DNA of 64,000 nucleotides from Sthenelais limicola (taxonomy: Eukaryota; Annelida; Polychaeta; Phyllodocida; Sigalionidae). The notes beneath the pieces were generated by a model. It ran no database searches, was not told where the DNA came from, and worked only from the letters and a program-made list of their open reading frames with translations. Both the position numbers and the translations under genes were made by a program. Shown here piece by piece: positions 25,388-34,300 of this stretch. How positions within the stretch are numbered: the stretch's first letter is position 1; every line of letters starts with the position of its first letter. The DNA lies in NCBI GenBank assembly GCA_942159475.1, contig OW804102.1:20278684-20342683 (forward strand). Reading direction: 5' to 3'.

Positions 25388-27625
25388 ATGTCGAAACAGG
25401 GGTCCTCAGTGGCGGACTTGGTGAAGGAAATACAGGAGAACAATGCTCGAATTACACAAAGTGCAAAGAACTTTGCTGAAACAACAGAACGAATCGGCAA
25501 AGTGGAGAGGGAAAAGGTGTCCATAATCAAAGATGGAATAAAAAATCTTGCTAAATTAATGGAGAAAAGATTGGCAAGAATGAAGGCGTCCGCAAGACCT
25601 AGTGTGGGGGTTCATGTGAATAGGGAGGTAAAGACAGAAAGAGAGAGTACAGAAGATTCATCTCCGGACTCTTCTGTACAGGGACCACCGAGTTACGCTA
25701 ACTTGAGCGCTGAGAGTACAGCAGTGGGAGGTGCTAGGCCCAAGAGAAACAATCCATTTACAGCAGATTTTTGTGATGACCCTAGTGTGCCATTAATACC
25801 TGAAGTAACGTGGGACGCTGGTAAGCCGCCATATTACACAGAGCCATTAGTGCCACTCCCTTATAATCCAGACTTTGACTACTTAAGCCCGCAAGGGGCC
25901 AAAGAGGAGCTGCTCAGGCAAAGCGTGGATATTGTCAGCAAAGAGTTGCAAAGAACTCAAGCCGCTCTTAAAGCAGCGGAGGAAGATACCCTGAGGACAG
26001 TCCAGGATATGAGAAATGATTGGGAACGAACGAATGAAAAAATGTTAAAAGATGCCGAAGATAGGCACGAAGCTAGGATTAACGTACTAAAACTAGCATG
26101 GGAAGAGGGCGCGCGACGAAGGGTGAAAACTGCAGAAGACGGAAATAGGGATATAATTGTAACGCTGCAGAATGACTGGAAAAATGCACAACAGAAAATG
26201 GAAAAAACAGAACAACAGAGAAACGAATATATGACGAATGTAAAAGAAAACCATAACAAGGAATTGGAGGAGCTGAAAAGGGAGCTGGAGGAGGAAAGAC
26301 GGGCCAGAGCTAGAGCCAATAGGAAGGAAGAAAGCGATCGGGAGGAGTGGGAGAGGGCAGAAATAGCAAGACATGAAATGGAGGAGGTGAGAGAGGCCAG
26401 AAATAGAGAGTGGTGTGAGGAAATGGAAAAGGAAAACCAAATAAGGGAAGCAAGGGCAAACTGGCTAGCAGAAGAGATGGATAAGCTGAAAATAGAACAT
26501 GAGAAGGAGAGTGCCCTATTTAGAGATGCGTCTGTGCGTTACAAACAGGACAGGAAGAACCTTACAGACATGGTCAGAAATCTCACGAACGCTGGAGGGA
26601 TAGAGCAGCCTAAAAATAGCGCACTGCGGACACCCCAGAGAGCAAACCAGCAAGCAACGAAAATAGGTGTTAGTAGCACAATTTGCTCAGAAGATTCCGG
26701 GGATATAACCGAGATGTATAGGCTACCTAATGTGCTCCCAGCGTTTACCCCTGCACAAACAGGAAGATGGTCAGATAAGTCTAACGAAGGGGGAGGAGCG
26801 GCAATGAGACACTTCATTAGGGGGCCTGAAAATTTTCGACATTCAACGGCGACCAGAAATGTGTCTGAATTCCTGACAGAGTATGAGGACTATGCAAGTG
26901 CCTTGGGCATACCTGAGATGTATTGGCTGCAGGGGCTGGGTGGTAGATTGGAGGGATCAGCTAAAGCATATTACCAACAAGTCGCATCAGTTGCAGCTAG
27001 AAAACGGGGTACACTGTCGTACTCAGATATCAAAAGTAAATTCTTGACCAAGTTTCAGGAAATGCCGTATAGTGAGGTGAAGGATGATTATTCCCGGCGA
27101 CGACAGGAGACAGGTGAGAGTGTGGAGACATATGCAGACGCCATGCTGGTATTGCTGGCAAGGACATCACTGCACGAGGATGAGAAACTGAAGGCTTTTA
27201 TAGCAGGTTTAAAGGATGGATTAGCGGAGAGGGTCCTGACAGAGGCTCCTCGCACTTGTGAAGAGGCTAGAAGAGCGGCCAGAAAACATGAGTTGTCAGA
27301 CGAGCAAAATGAAAAAGCACTGAGACTTCACCTAGTGGGTTCTACTCAATCAATGATAGCTTCTCTGGCAATGAAGGGTTATGACGTTACTCCCAGTGAT
27401 GTCAGATCACACCCCGGTCCTACTAGAAGCCTACCTGTAGAGGAGAAAGGAGAATGGACTCCTAGAAGAGGTGAGGAAGAGAGAAGCCAGGAAAGAGAAT
27501 GGACTCCTAGAAGAGGTGAGGGAGAGAGACGCCAGGAGAGAGATAAGAATAAGAGATCAAGCGTTCAGTCACCAAAAACAACTGGGGTGGTGAAAAACGG
27601 AGTGTATCGGCAGAATTTTCAGTAG
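25388..27625 (+). CDS. gag: Gag polyprotein of the retroelement
   Basis: 745 residues, starting at the first ATG after the leader. A long highly charged coiled-coil fills about residues 180-400 (repeated Glu/Arg/Lys with heptad-like hydrophobics). A Retrotrans_gag-type capsid domain follows at about 478-640: aromatic-rich helices around YWLQGLGGRLEGSAKAYYQQ, then a SYSDIKSKFLTKF stretch. The C-terminus is Arg-rich and has a duplicated unit EWTPRRGE...ERxQER near 688-720, probably RNA-binding. There is no CCHC zinc knuckle, as is usual in errantivirus Gag. It should assemble the particle and package RNA. The N-terminal coiled-coil is much longer than in ordinary gypsy Gag (about 450 residues). 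Confidence 0.9.
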   Translation: MSKQGSSVADLVKEIQENNARITQSAKNFAETTERIGKVEREKVSIIKDGIKNLAKLMEKRLARMKASARPSVGVHVNREVKTERESTEDSSPDSSVQGPPSYANLSAESTAVGGARPKRNNPFTADFCDDPSVPLIPEVTWDAGKPPYYTEPLVPLPYNPDFDYLSPQGAKEELLRQSVDIVSKELQRTQAALKAAEEDTLRTVQDMRNDWERTNEKMLKDAEDRHEARINVLKLAWEEGARRRVKTAEDGNRDIIVTLQNDWKNAQQKMEKTEQQRNEYMTNVKENHNKELEELKRELEEERRARARANRKEESDREEWERAEIARHEMEEVREARNREWCEEMEKENQIREARANWLAEEMDKLKIEHEKESALFRDASVRYKQDRKNLTDMVRNLTNAGGIEQPKNSALRTPQRANQQATKIGVSSTICSEDSGDITEMYRLPNVLPAFTPAQTGRWSDKSNEGGGAAMRHFIRGPENFRHSTATRNVSEFLTEYEDYASALGIPEMYWLQGLGGRLEGSAKAYYQQVASVAARKRGTLSYSDIKSKFLTKFQEMPYSEVKDDYSRRRQETGESVETYADAMLVLLARTSLHEDEKLKAFIAGLKDGLAERVLTEAPRTCEEARRAARKHELSDEQNEKALRLHLVGSTQSMIASLAMKGYDVTPSDVRSHPGPTRSLPVEEKGEWTPRRGEEERSQEREWTPRRGEGERRQERDKNKRSSVQSPKTTGVVKNGVYRQNFQ

Positions 27626-27630
27626 ATATG
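27553..27630 (+). promoter_or_regulatory. gag-pol junction: -1 overlap and stop/start
   Basis: The pol frame is -1 to gag and is open from 27553, so it overlaps the end of gag by 73 bases. A GAAAAAC heptamer at 27592-27598 lies in the right register for an imperfect -1 slip. Alternatively, gag's TAG (27623-27625) is followed two bases later by an ATG (27628) in the pol frame, allowing reinitiation. Errantiviruses are known to use -1 frameshifting; which route works here is not decided by the sequence. Confidence 0.5.
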
Positions 27631-30600
27631 CCGGTTGGAATGTTGCCAGCCATACCGGCAGAGAGGGAGAATCGATCTGAGGAAGATGGAGAGGATGAAA
27701 GCGGAAGTTCAGTTTCAATAGATGACAGTGACATAAGTATGAGTCAAGAGAAAGGAACTCAGGAGGTGCAGGAGATGGCCTTTCGAGAAAAGGAGGTGAA
27801 AAAAGCAATAAGAAAGAGGTGGAGCCAGAAGAGGAGAAGATGGAAATTACAGGAGAAGAAAAAAGAACAGCGTGAAAATAATAGAGCGGAGCAGGAATTG
27901 AAACTTCAGAAGAAAAAGGACAATGGGTTGATGTCCTTAGGTAAACATAAAGAGGTGACACAAAACAGTATAATTAATAGTAAGGAGGGCGATGATCGTT
28001 CCTCACGCCTGGTGTTACAGGACAGTGACGCGAGGAAAGTGACAGTCCAACTGGAAGACTGCAGAACAATTTGCACAGTTGGCTCAGCAAAAATTAGCTG
28101 CCTGGTGGACACGGGAGCTAGTATCAGTTGTATTTCGACGGATACGTTAAACCAAGTAGTGCAGGAAAAAGGGGCGCTGCTCCGCCGTGTACAGACATAT
28201 TTGGTTATTTACACAGCCGATGGGGGGCGCCACAAGTCGAATGAAAGGGTGTTGTTGTCTATTAACATTGGAAAAGTTCACACTAACGCATGGTTTTATG
28301 TTGTGAAGGGTTTATCCCTTCAGTGTATCATAGGTGTCGATTTCTTGAAAGCAAGAAAGGCCAAGATTGACTTCCAAATCCAAGACCCTGACCATTACAC
28401 CGTTAGAATAACTAAGCCTAAATTAATACCTCCGAAATCAGAATTTACTTGCATGGCAGTGGTTTCGGCGCATCAAAATTTAAATCATGCAGTAGGAGTA
28501 GTTGACAATTTGAAAAGATGTGTGCAGGTCCCATTTGCGGTCAAAAGAGCCCTCGTGAGGCCACAGCGGGGGGGAAACAATATACCGGTTACCGTATTTA
28601 ACGCTGCTAACACGCCAATAAAATTGGGAAAGGGTTCGGTTTTGGCAGCATTTTCAGTGGTCAATGAAGATGATTATGTAAAAGCTGGGGTTCCCGGTCA
28701 GTCTGAGCGACCGATCGAGGAGGTAGGTAGCACAAAATGCAGTGAGACTAGGGTTGATTACACCCTGGGCGAGAATCTGTCGGCGGAGCAGAAACTAAGT
28801 ATGGCAAGTTTGCTACAGCGTTACCGCGCGGTCTTCGCCACAAAAGATTCGCCGATATCGACAACTGACATTTTTGCACATAAAATAGAGTTGAAAGAAG
28901 ACTATGTGGCCCCTATCCGAAGTCCATACCGTACAAACCCTCATATGACAAGGGTACTGGAAACAATGCTGGAAGAGCAGATGCGTTTGGGCATTATTGA
29001 ACGAACGAATGGCGAGTCTGAATTTGCTGCGCCATGCTTTCTAGTGGAGAAAGGGAAAGCAGCTGCAAGACAGGACAAAAAATATAGAATTGTCATAGAT
29101 TACAGAAAAATTAATAAATGTATAAAGAACGAATGTAGGGTCTTCCCTTCAGCTGACGAGACGTTGGAAAACGTCGGGGGACTGGGGGGAAGATTTTTCT
29201 CAAAATTGGATTGCCATTCAGGATTTTTTCAAGTGCCTCTAAGGCCAGAAGACAAGCCCAAAACTAGTTTTGTCACACCCAGAGGGGTGTTCCAGTACAA
29301 GGTCATGCCTATGGGGCTCAAGACTTCGCCAAAAGCGTTTCATTCGGTGATTGAGAGCGTTTTAAAGTATGTGCCAAATGCACTGCCCTACATGGATGAT
29401 GTAATTATAGCATCACAAACATGGGAGGAGCATCTGCAGCACGTGGAAGAGGTATTGCAAGCATTCCAAGTGGCGAAGCTTAAGTTCAGGGCGGAGAAAT
29501 GTGCGTTTGGGTATGAAATAATGCAATTTCTGGGGTTTGTAGTAACGAAAGATGGGTTGCAGCCGGACCCAGAGAAGGTTCGTATAATTCGTTCATATCC
29601 AATACCAAAAACTGTCAGGGAAATGAGGGCCTTTAACGGTCTGGCAAATTACTATAGGACATTCATTCCAGGGTTTGCAGATAAAATGGTCCCCTTGTAC
29701 CAGCTGACGAAGAAGCTTGGTAGAAGAGAGCGTTTTCAGTGGAATACGGAGGCAGATAGAGCGTTTAAGGCAGTAAAGCGGTCAATGTGCGAAGATGTCG
29801 TTCTAAGATACCCTGATTATTCTAAAGGGTTTACTATCTGGTGTGATGCTTCTCGAATTGGGATTGGCATCGTGTTGACTCAGCTTCATGATAATTGCTT
29901 CCATAGGCCGGTTGCGTTTGCAGGAAGAAGCCTGTCTTCTGCTGAACAAAATTTCTCGGCGACAGAAAAAGAATTGGTGGCGGTCCGGTATGGCTTGGAA
30001 AAGTTTAAGCATTACGTTCTGGGCAGCCACTTTGAGGTATACACTGATCATGCGGCATTATTAGCCTTGAACGCTAAACAGGATCTTACAGGAAGAATGG
30101 CTCGTTGGATCGACTGGTTCAGTAATTTTGATTTCACCTTGCGGCACATCAAAGGGAAATGCAACATCACAGCCGATATTTTATCAAGAATGCCATATTT
30201 TGGGGATGGCATTACAGCAAAGGAGGAGCAGGGACCGCAGCAGAGGCAGGTAAGATTCAAGGCGGTGAATCACATCCGATTTTTTGATAAGGAGGAGGTA
30301 CTGGGAGCATCGCCCATCAGAAAGTATAGGAGACCGTCAATCTTAAAAAATGGACGTCTCAGAAATAAGAGGCGAGATGAGAAGGATGACACGCCAATTA
30401 TCCAGGTAGGTGCACCAGAACCAGAGCAAGACACAGCACCTATCGAGGATGATAGTAGGGACTTCCCAAGAGTCGATGGCACGGTGGTGACGCGCCTGGG
30501 CACGCCAGGGGAGCAAATAATGATGGTTACTAGAAAAAACCCGCCTGTGACAGAAAGGATGGCGCTATATATAGAGGAAAGAGACAAGGCAGGGAAATTA

Positions 30601-32349
30601 GGGGAGAAAGACTCAGAAGAGGGGGATAGTCAGTCTGATACTGGCAACCATGACACACCAGCACGAGAGGAGGAGACAGAGGCTGAGGAAGAGACACCAG
30701 AGGGGACAGACCTAATCCACAGAGGAGTGTCAAGACGAAGGAAGGCTTTGGGAGTCCCGTCACTGGTTGGTAAGTATCAAAGAGAGAAAAGACGAAAGGG
30801 AGTAAGGGCTAGAGAAGTGCAAATCACAGATACGGCGTTCTATGAAAGGCTCATCACTGAGTATGGGACCTTAGGCACGAGAGAGGTGTTCGAGAAGGAG
30901 CAAATAACTGACGAGTTTTGCAGCGATATGACAAATTACATTGAGAGGGAAAAGCTCCCGAAGGATAACACAAGAGCAAGGGGAGTTTTGCTGCAACACG
31001 ACTGTTTCTTGCTATCAGGCGGCATCCTGTACAGGGTACCTCCAAGGACGAGAAAGGCACAGATAGAAGAGAGAGCGCAGTTAGTGGTCCCACAATCTAT
31101 GGTAGAAAAATTATTGAATCAAATACATGACGTCGGTTTGGGCGCACATATGGGTATAAAGAAGATGCTTAGCATTGCTTCACCGCGGTACTACTGGCCA
31201 TCAATGGCTAGAGACATAGGTGAGTATATTGGGTCTTGTCAGAAATGTCTGGAGGTGAAGCCGAATCCTAATCCTATTAAGGTACCTATGACCGTTAAGG
31301 AACTGTCACAGGTGCCATGGGACGCTATCGAGATTGATACCATAGGTCCACTGCCTGAATCGAGCAGAGGCTATAAATATGTGCACACGGTCTGTGATGT
31401 AGCCACAAGGTTCTGTGTAGCTTGGCCAACAAAAGACATAAAATCTGAAACCTTAATACCTGAGTTCTTTGAGCACGTGGTGTCTATCTTGGGGGTGCCG
31501 TGCACTCTTTTCAGCGATAACGGTTCTTCATTTACTAGCAAATTGTTCAGAAATTTCTGCACAGTAATGGGGATTAGGCAGGTCCTGGGATCGAGCTACT
31601 ATCCTCAGAGCCAGGGTCAGATCGAGAGATTTAATCGTAGCCTGAAGACGGCCCTGAGGGCATATGTAAATAAAGATCAGAAAAATTGGTGTCAATTTGT
31701 GGCCCCGATTGTATTTGCAATGAATGCGTCGGATTCAAGCGCAACAAACTACCCAGCATACCTGCTAATGTATGGAAGATTCCCACGACTTCCTCACGAA
31801 AATGTCTTAAAAGAATACGAGGGAGAAATGAGGCCCCTTCTGGAGCAGCTAGGCAAGATCGTCGAAAAACAAGAGATCTATGGGGACCTAGCTCGGGAAG
31901 CATTACTGACGTCACAGGCGAAAATGAAGGAATATTATGATAGGCAGGCGAATGCACACAAGTTGAGGTCAGGATCGTTGGTATATATGAAGGTGAATCG
32001 CCTACTACAACCTGGAACTGCATATAAGTTGCAAAAGAATTTCTGTGGCCCCTTTGTCATCTGTGCAAGACCTACAGGGTGCACAGCCAGACTAAGGAGG
32101 ATGGATACTGGAGCAACACTGCCTAAACCAGTGCATGTATCTCATTTGAAACCGGTTAGTGTATCCAAGACCAGTCACTTTATGGAAAGACTGCTCTCAC
32201 CAGATTTACTACCTTTGCACGAGTATGAAGAGAAGGGCCCGCTGGATGAGAAGGGATGGCAGGATATAGCCTGCACAGAAGAAATAGGCTGCAATTGGCC
32301 TGAAGAGGAGGGAGAGAAGGATAAGAATGAGATAGAGGATACACAGTAG
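27628..32349 (+). CDS. pol: Pol polyprotein: protease, RT, RNase H, integrase
   Basis: 1573 residues from the ATG just after gag. The aspartic protease has DTG near residue 161 (LVDTGASIS). Reverse transcriptase has KLDCHSGFFQ and YMDD at 588-591. RNase H follows, with WCDAS, ATEKEL and YTDHAAL. A poorly conserved, charged linker (about 860-1060) is unusually long. Integrase has an HHCC zinc module (HDVGLGAH...CQKC) and a D-D-E triad at 1237, 1297 and 1333 with the standard 35-residue D-E spacing. There is no chromodomain at the C-terminus. All catalytic residues are present and the frame is uninterrupted, so the product is probably active. It makes cDNA in particles and integrates it in the nucleus. 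Confidence 0.97.
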   Translation: MPVGMLPAIPAERENRSEEDGEDESGSSVSIDDSDISMSQEKGTQEVQEMAFREKEVKKAIRKRWSQKRRRWKLQEKKKEQRENNRAEQELKLQKKKDNGLMSLGKHKEVTQNSIINSKEGDDRSSRLVLQDSDARKVTVQLEDCRTICTVGSAKISCLVDTGASISCISTDTLNQVVQEKGALLRRVQTYLVIYTADGGRHKSNERVLLSINIGKVHTNAWFYVVKGLSLQCIIGVDFLKARKAKIDFQIQDPDHYTVRITKPKLIPPKSEFTCMAVVSAHQNLNHAVGVVDNLKRCVQVPFAVKRALVRPQRGGNNIPVTVFNAANTPIKLGKGSVLAAFSVVNEDDYVKAGVPGQSERPIEEVGSTKCSETRVDYTLGENLSAEQKLSMASLLQRYRAVFATKDSPISTTDIFAHKIELKEDYVAPIRSPYRTNPHMTRVLETMLEEQMRLGIIERTNGESEFAAPCFLVEKGKAAARQDKKYRIVIDYRKINKCIKNECRVFPSADETLENVGGLGGRFFSKLDCHSGFFQVPLRPEDKPKTSFVTPRGVFQYKVMPMGLKTSPKAFHSVIESVLKYVPNALPYMDDVIIASQTWEEHLQHVEEVLQAFQVAKLKFRAEKCAFGYEIMQFLGFVVTKDGLQPDPEKVRIIRSYPIPKTVREMRAFNGLANYYRTFIPGFADKMVPLYQLTKKLGRRERFQWNTEADRAFKAVKRSMCEDVVLRYPDYSKGFTIWCDASRIGIGIVLTQLHDNCFHRPVAFAGRSLSSAEQNFSATEKELVAVRYGLEKFKHYVLGSHFEVYTDHAALLALNAKQDLTGRMARWIDWFSNFDFTLRHIKGKCNITADILSRMPYFGDGITAKEEQGPQQRQVRFKAVNHIRFFDKEEVLGASPIRKYRRPSILKNGRLRNKRRDEKDDTPIIQVGAPEPEQDTAPIEDDSRDFPRVDGTVVTRLGTPGEQIMMVTRKNPPVTERMALYIEERDKAGKLGEKDSEEGDSQSDTGNHDTPAREEETEAEEETPEGTDLIHRGVSRRRKALGVPSLVGKYQREKRRKGVRAREVQITDTAFYERLITEYGTLGTREVFEKEQITDEFCSDMTNYIEREKLPKDNTRARGVLLQHDCFLLSGGILYRVPPRTRKAQIEERAQLVVPQSMVEKLLNQIHDVGLGAHMGIKKMLSIASPRYYWPSMARDIGEYIGSCQKCLEVKPNPNPIKVPMTVKELSQVPWDAIEIDTIGPLPESSRGYKYVHTVCDVATRFCVAWPTKDIKSETLIPEFFEHVVSILGVPCTLFSDNGSSFTSKLFRNFCTVMGIRQVLGSSYYPQSQGQIERFNRSLKTALRAYVNKDQKNWCQFVAPIVFAMNASDSSATNYPAYLLMYGRFPRLPHENVLKEYEGEMRPLLEQLGKIVEKQEIYGDLAREALLTSQAKMKEYYDRQANAHKLRSGSLVYMKVNRLLQPGTAYKLQKNFCGPFVICARPTGCTARLRRMDTGATLPKPVHVSHLKPVSVSKTSHFMERLLSPDLLPLHEYEEKGPLDEKGWQDIACTEEIGCNWPEEEGEKDKNEIEDTQ

Positions 32350-33332
32350 ATTCTCCAGATCCTGTAGAATGTTGATAGAATGTATGAAATGAGTGTAGTA
32401 CGTAGTACCTTGGCAAGGGCGCATTAACAATATATATATGGCATGGGAGCTTGAGCGAGACGCGGTGTTTACATTCTCGAACAGCTGTGGTGGTTATAGG
32501 GTTGTAACCACGAGGCGAGAGCTGCAAGCCAGCAACAGTGGTTTTTATGTGAAAGTAATACGAGGAAGTGGATGGGAGTGAGCCGCGCCTGGTGTGAGGA
32601 GTTATCCCAGCGAAATGGGGTTTAATCACGAGTGAATAAAAAAGGGAGGTTGGGTTGGAATTGAGGGTAGAAAAAGAAAGACACAACAAAAAGAAAACAA
32701 AAAAACAAACTAAACAGCTCCTGTGCGGGTTCAGATGGAAGGAGGGAGAGAATCTAGTGCCGTAGCTTTAGTCTGACATGGGAGAATACCCTAGTATGTG
32801 CCATATTGATTTCCTGGGTGAGTTAATATTATATAAAGGTCTAGGAAAGCTTTGCTTATCCGAGAAAAAGGGTAAGCAAAGTTAATTGTCACTGACAGTT
32901 CTCATTGGGTAAGTAAAGGACTTGTATAATGAATAGTAAGTGAGGAAGGCAAATGCGGGTGAAATAAGGTAGAATGAAGTCGCTTGTCGACTAACTATGG
33001 GTGACATTCTTGTGACAACAATGCTCGGCTAATATGACAAGCTCAGGCGTAGCAGATACGTAAAACAGGAGAAATAATGTATCACGAAGTTGAAAGGGTA
33101 TGGCCGGAATACGCATAATAGGGTGAGTGAGATATGAGAGGCAAATGGTAGCAGCAAGGTAAGCTGCTCCAATAAGTCAAGCTTGGAGATGACTTATGGG
33201 ATAGTGCCAGAGTGTCAGCTGCCCCGGAAGAAGGTAGGGGTTGAGCAATTAGAAAATAAGATGGGGGATAAGGGCTGCCCGGTGGCACTATAGTGGAGAG
33301 GAAGGAACGCTCATCGCCGTTGATGTCGAAAG
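32350..33332 (+). other. pol to first accessory ORF spacer
   Basis: About 1 kb of element DNA without a supported ORF. It includes the hairpin with a polypurine-tract-like loop at 32850-32881. It probably serves as leader and splice-control sequence for downstream mRNAs. Confidence 0.5.
32850..32881 (+). promoter_or_regulatory. Hairpin carrying a second polypurine-tract-like sequence
   Basis: CTTTGCTTATCC (32850-32861) pairs with GGGTAAGCAAAG (32870-32881), 12 pairs with one G-U, around the 8-base loop GAGAAAAA. The segment resembles the end of the element just before the 3' LTR (45251-45274), where TTGCTTATC, GAG, AAAAGGGTA occur in the same order. A central polypurine tract as a second plus-strand start is known in lentiviruses and Ty1; here it is an inference. 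Confidence 0.5.
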
Positions 33333-33881
33333 ATGAACAAGTTGCCTGGTACAGCGTTAGGGGTACAGGATATGTACGACATAGAACGCCTGATTATACG
33401 ATTGATAAGAATATTTACCATACATCCAGCTCACAGGTACGGAGGATGTCCCGAGAAAAGGTTGACAAACGAGTGGTACCTGTGGCACATGTTTGCTGAT
33501 CTGAGATTGCCAGACAACGAGGTTAAAAGCATCACAGATGTATTCCCATTGGCAAGGACAAAATACCAGCAGCATAAATATATTGCCCACGTATTAATAC
33601 GTCGGGTAATATGCAACATTTTATCGCTAGAAGCAGAGCAGAAACGATTGGCATACGAACAATGTGATAGAGTGGTTCTTTATCAATATATAAGTGGTCT
33701 AACCTTCATCCCAGCAGAAAAAATTAACGCAGTTTTCACGGAAGAAGTGGACCTGCTAAACATTAAGGAGTTGTGTCCAAGCGCATGGGCGAAAGTCAAG
33801 GTAAGTGTATTCACTTATAAGCAGCGAGAAGGTATTTTTGAAATGGGTGGGGACACAGTATACAGTTTTATAGGCCTGTGA
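33333..33881 (+). CDS. Accessory ORF A (paralogous family member)
   Basis: 182 residues, no database family recognised. An N-terminal hydrophobic helix rich in Ile/Arg (IERLIIRLIRIF) is followed by the family motif HPAHRY, six residues, RLTNEWYL. Several further predicted helices follow. At codon 156 the sequence reads AAG/GTAAGT, a near-perfect splice donor at 33800/33801, so the real product may end differently: the 26 residues after it could be intron. An acceptor-like TTTTATAG lies at about 33864-33871. It is probably expressed from a spliced mRNA. Closest relative in the element is ORF C (both have RLxxEWYL). The function is unknown. Confidence 0.6.
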   Translation: MNKLPGTALGVQDMYDIERLIIRLIRIFTIHPAHRYGGCPEKRLTNEWYLWHMFADLRLPDNEVKSITDVFPLARTKYQQHKYIAHVLIRRVICNILSLEAEQKRLAYEQCDRVVLYQYISGLTFIPAEKINAVFTEEVDLLNIKELCPSAWAKVKVSVFTYKQREGIFEMGGDTVYSFIGL

Positions 33882-33907
33882 GCATTGAATACTGACTATC
33901 GAGGAGA

Positions 33908-34300
33908 ATGTGTAGACCTATAACCAGGGGAGAGAAGACAGAGGTAATACAGGTGATTCGATTGGCTCGTCTGTATTTGCAGAAACCACACCTGAGATTC
34001 AGAGGGGCTAACGCTAGGAGGCGAATTGAAATGGAAACACACTTAAAAAATATCTGGTGGGGAGCCTCTCGTTTCTTGATTAGAGAGATGCCAGATAGGA
34101 GGGAGAGAATAGCCGTCAATCACATGAGCTGGGAGGATCGGTCACGAAAGCAGCAGTATATATACCTGTCGATGTTAAAAAGTTATTTCGTCGGCACGAT
34201 GTTAAAAATAGGATGTTGCAACTACCCAAGAGACATTATAATTAAGTTGTTAGCATGTAACACTGGGATGACAGTTAGTGACTTGGAAAACCTGGCGTGA
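33908..34300 (+). CDS. Accessory ORF B (paralogous family member)
   Basis: 130 residues from ATG 33908, which follows an acceptor-like ACTATCGAG. It is basic (many Arg) and carries the family core: a helix with EVIQVIRLARLYL, then KPHLRF, seven residues, RIEMETHL. It is shorter than its relatives but begins and ends cleanly. Its core is most like that of ORF E (RRxxxETH). No signal peptide or membrane segment is evident. Basic helical composition suggests nucleic-acid or protein binding, but that is a guess. Confidence 0.55.
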   Translation: MCRPITRGEKTEVIQVIRLARLYLQKPHLRFRGANARRRIEMETHLKNIWWGASRFLIREMPDRRERIAVNHMSWEDRSRKQQYIYLSMLKSYFVGTMLKIGCCNYPRDIIIKLLACNTGMTVSDLENLA

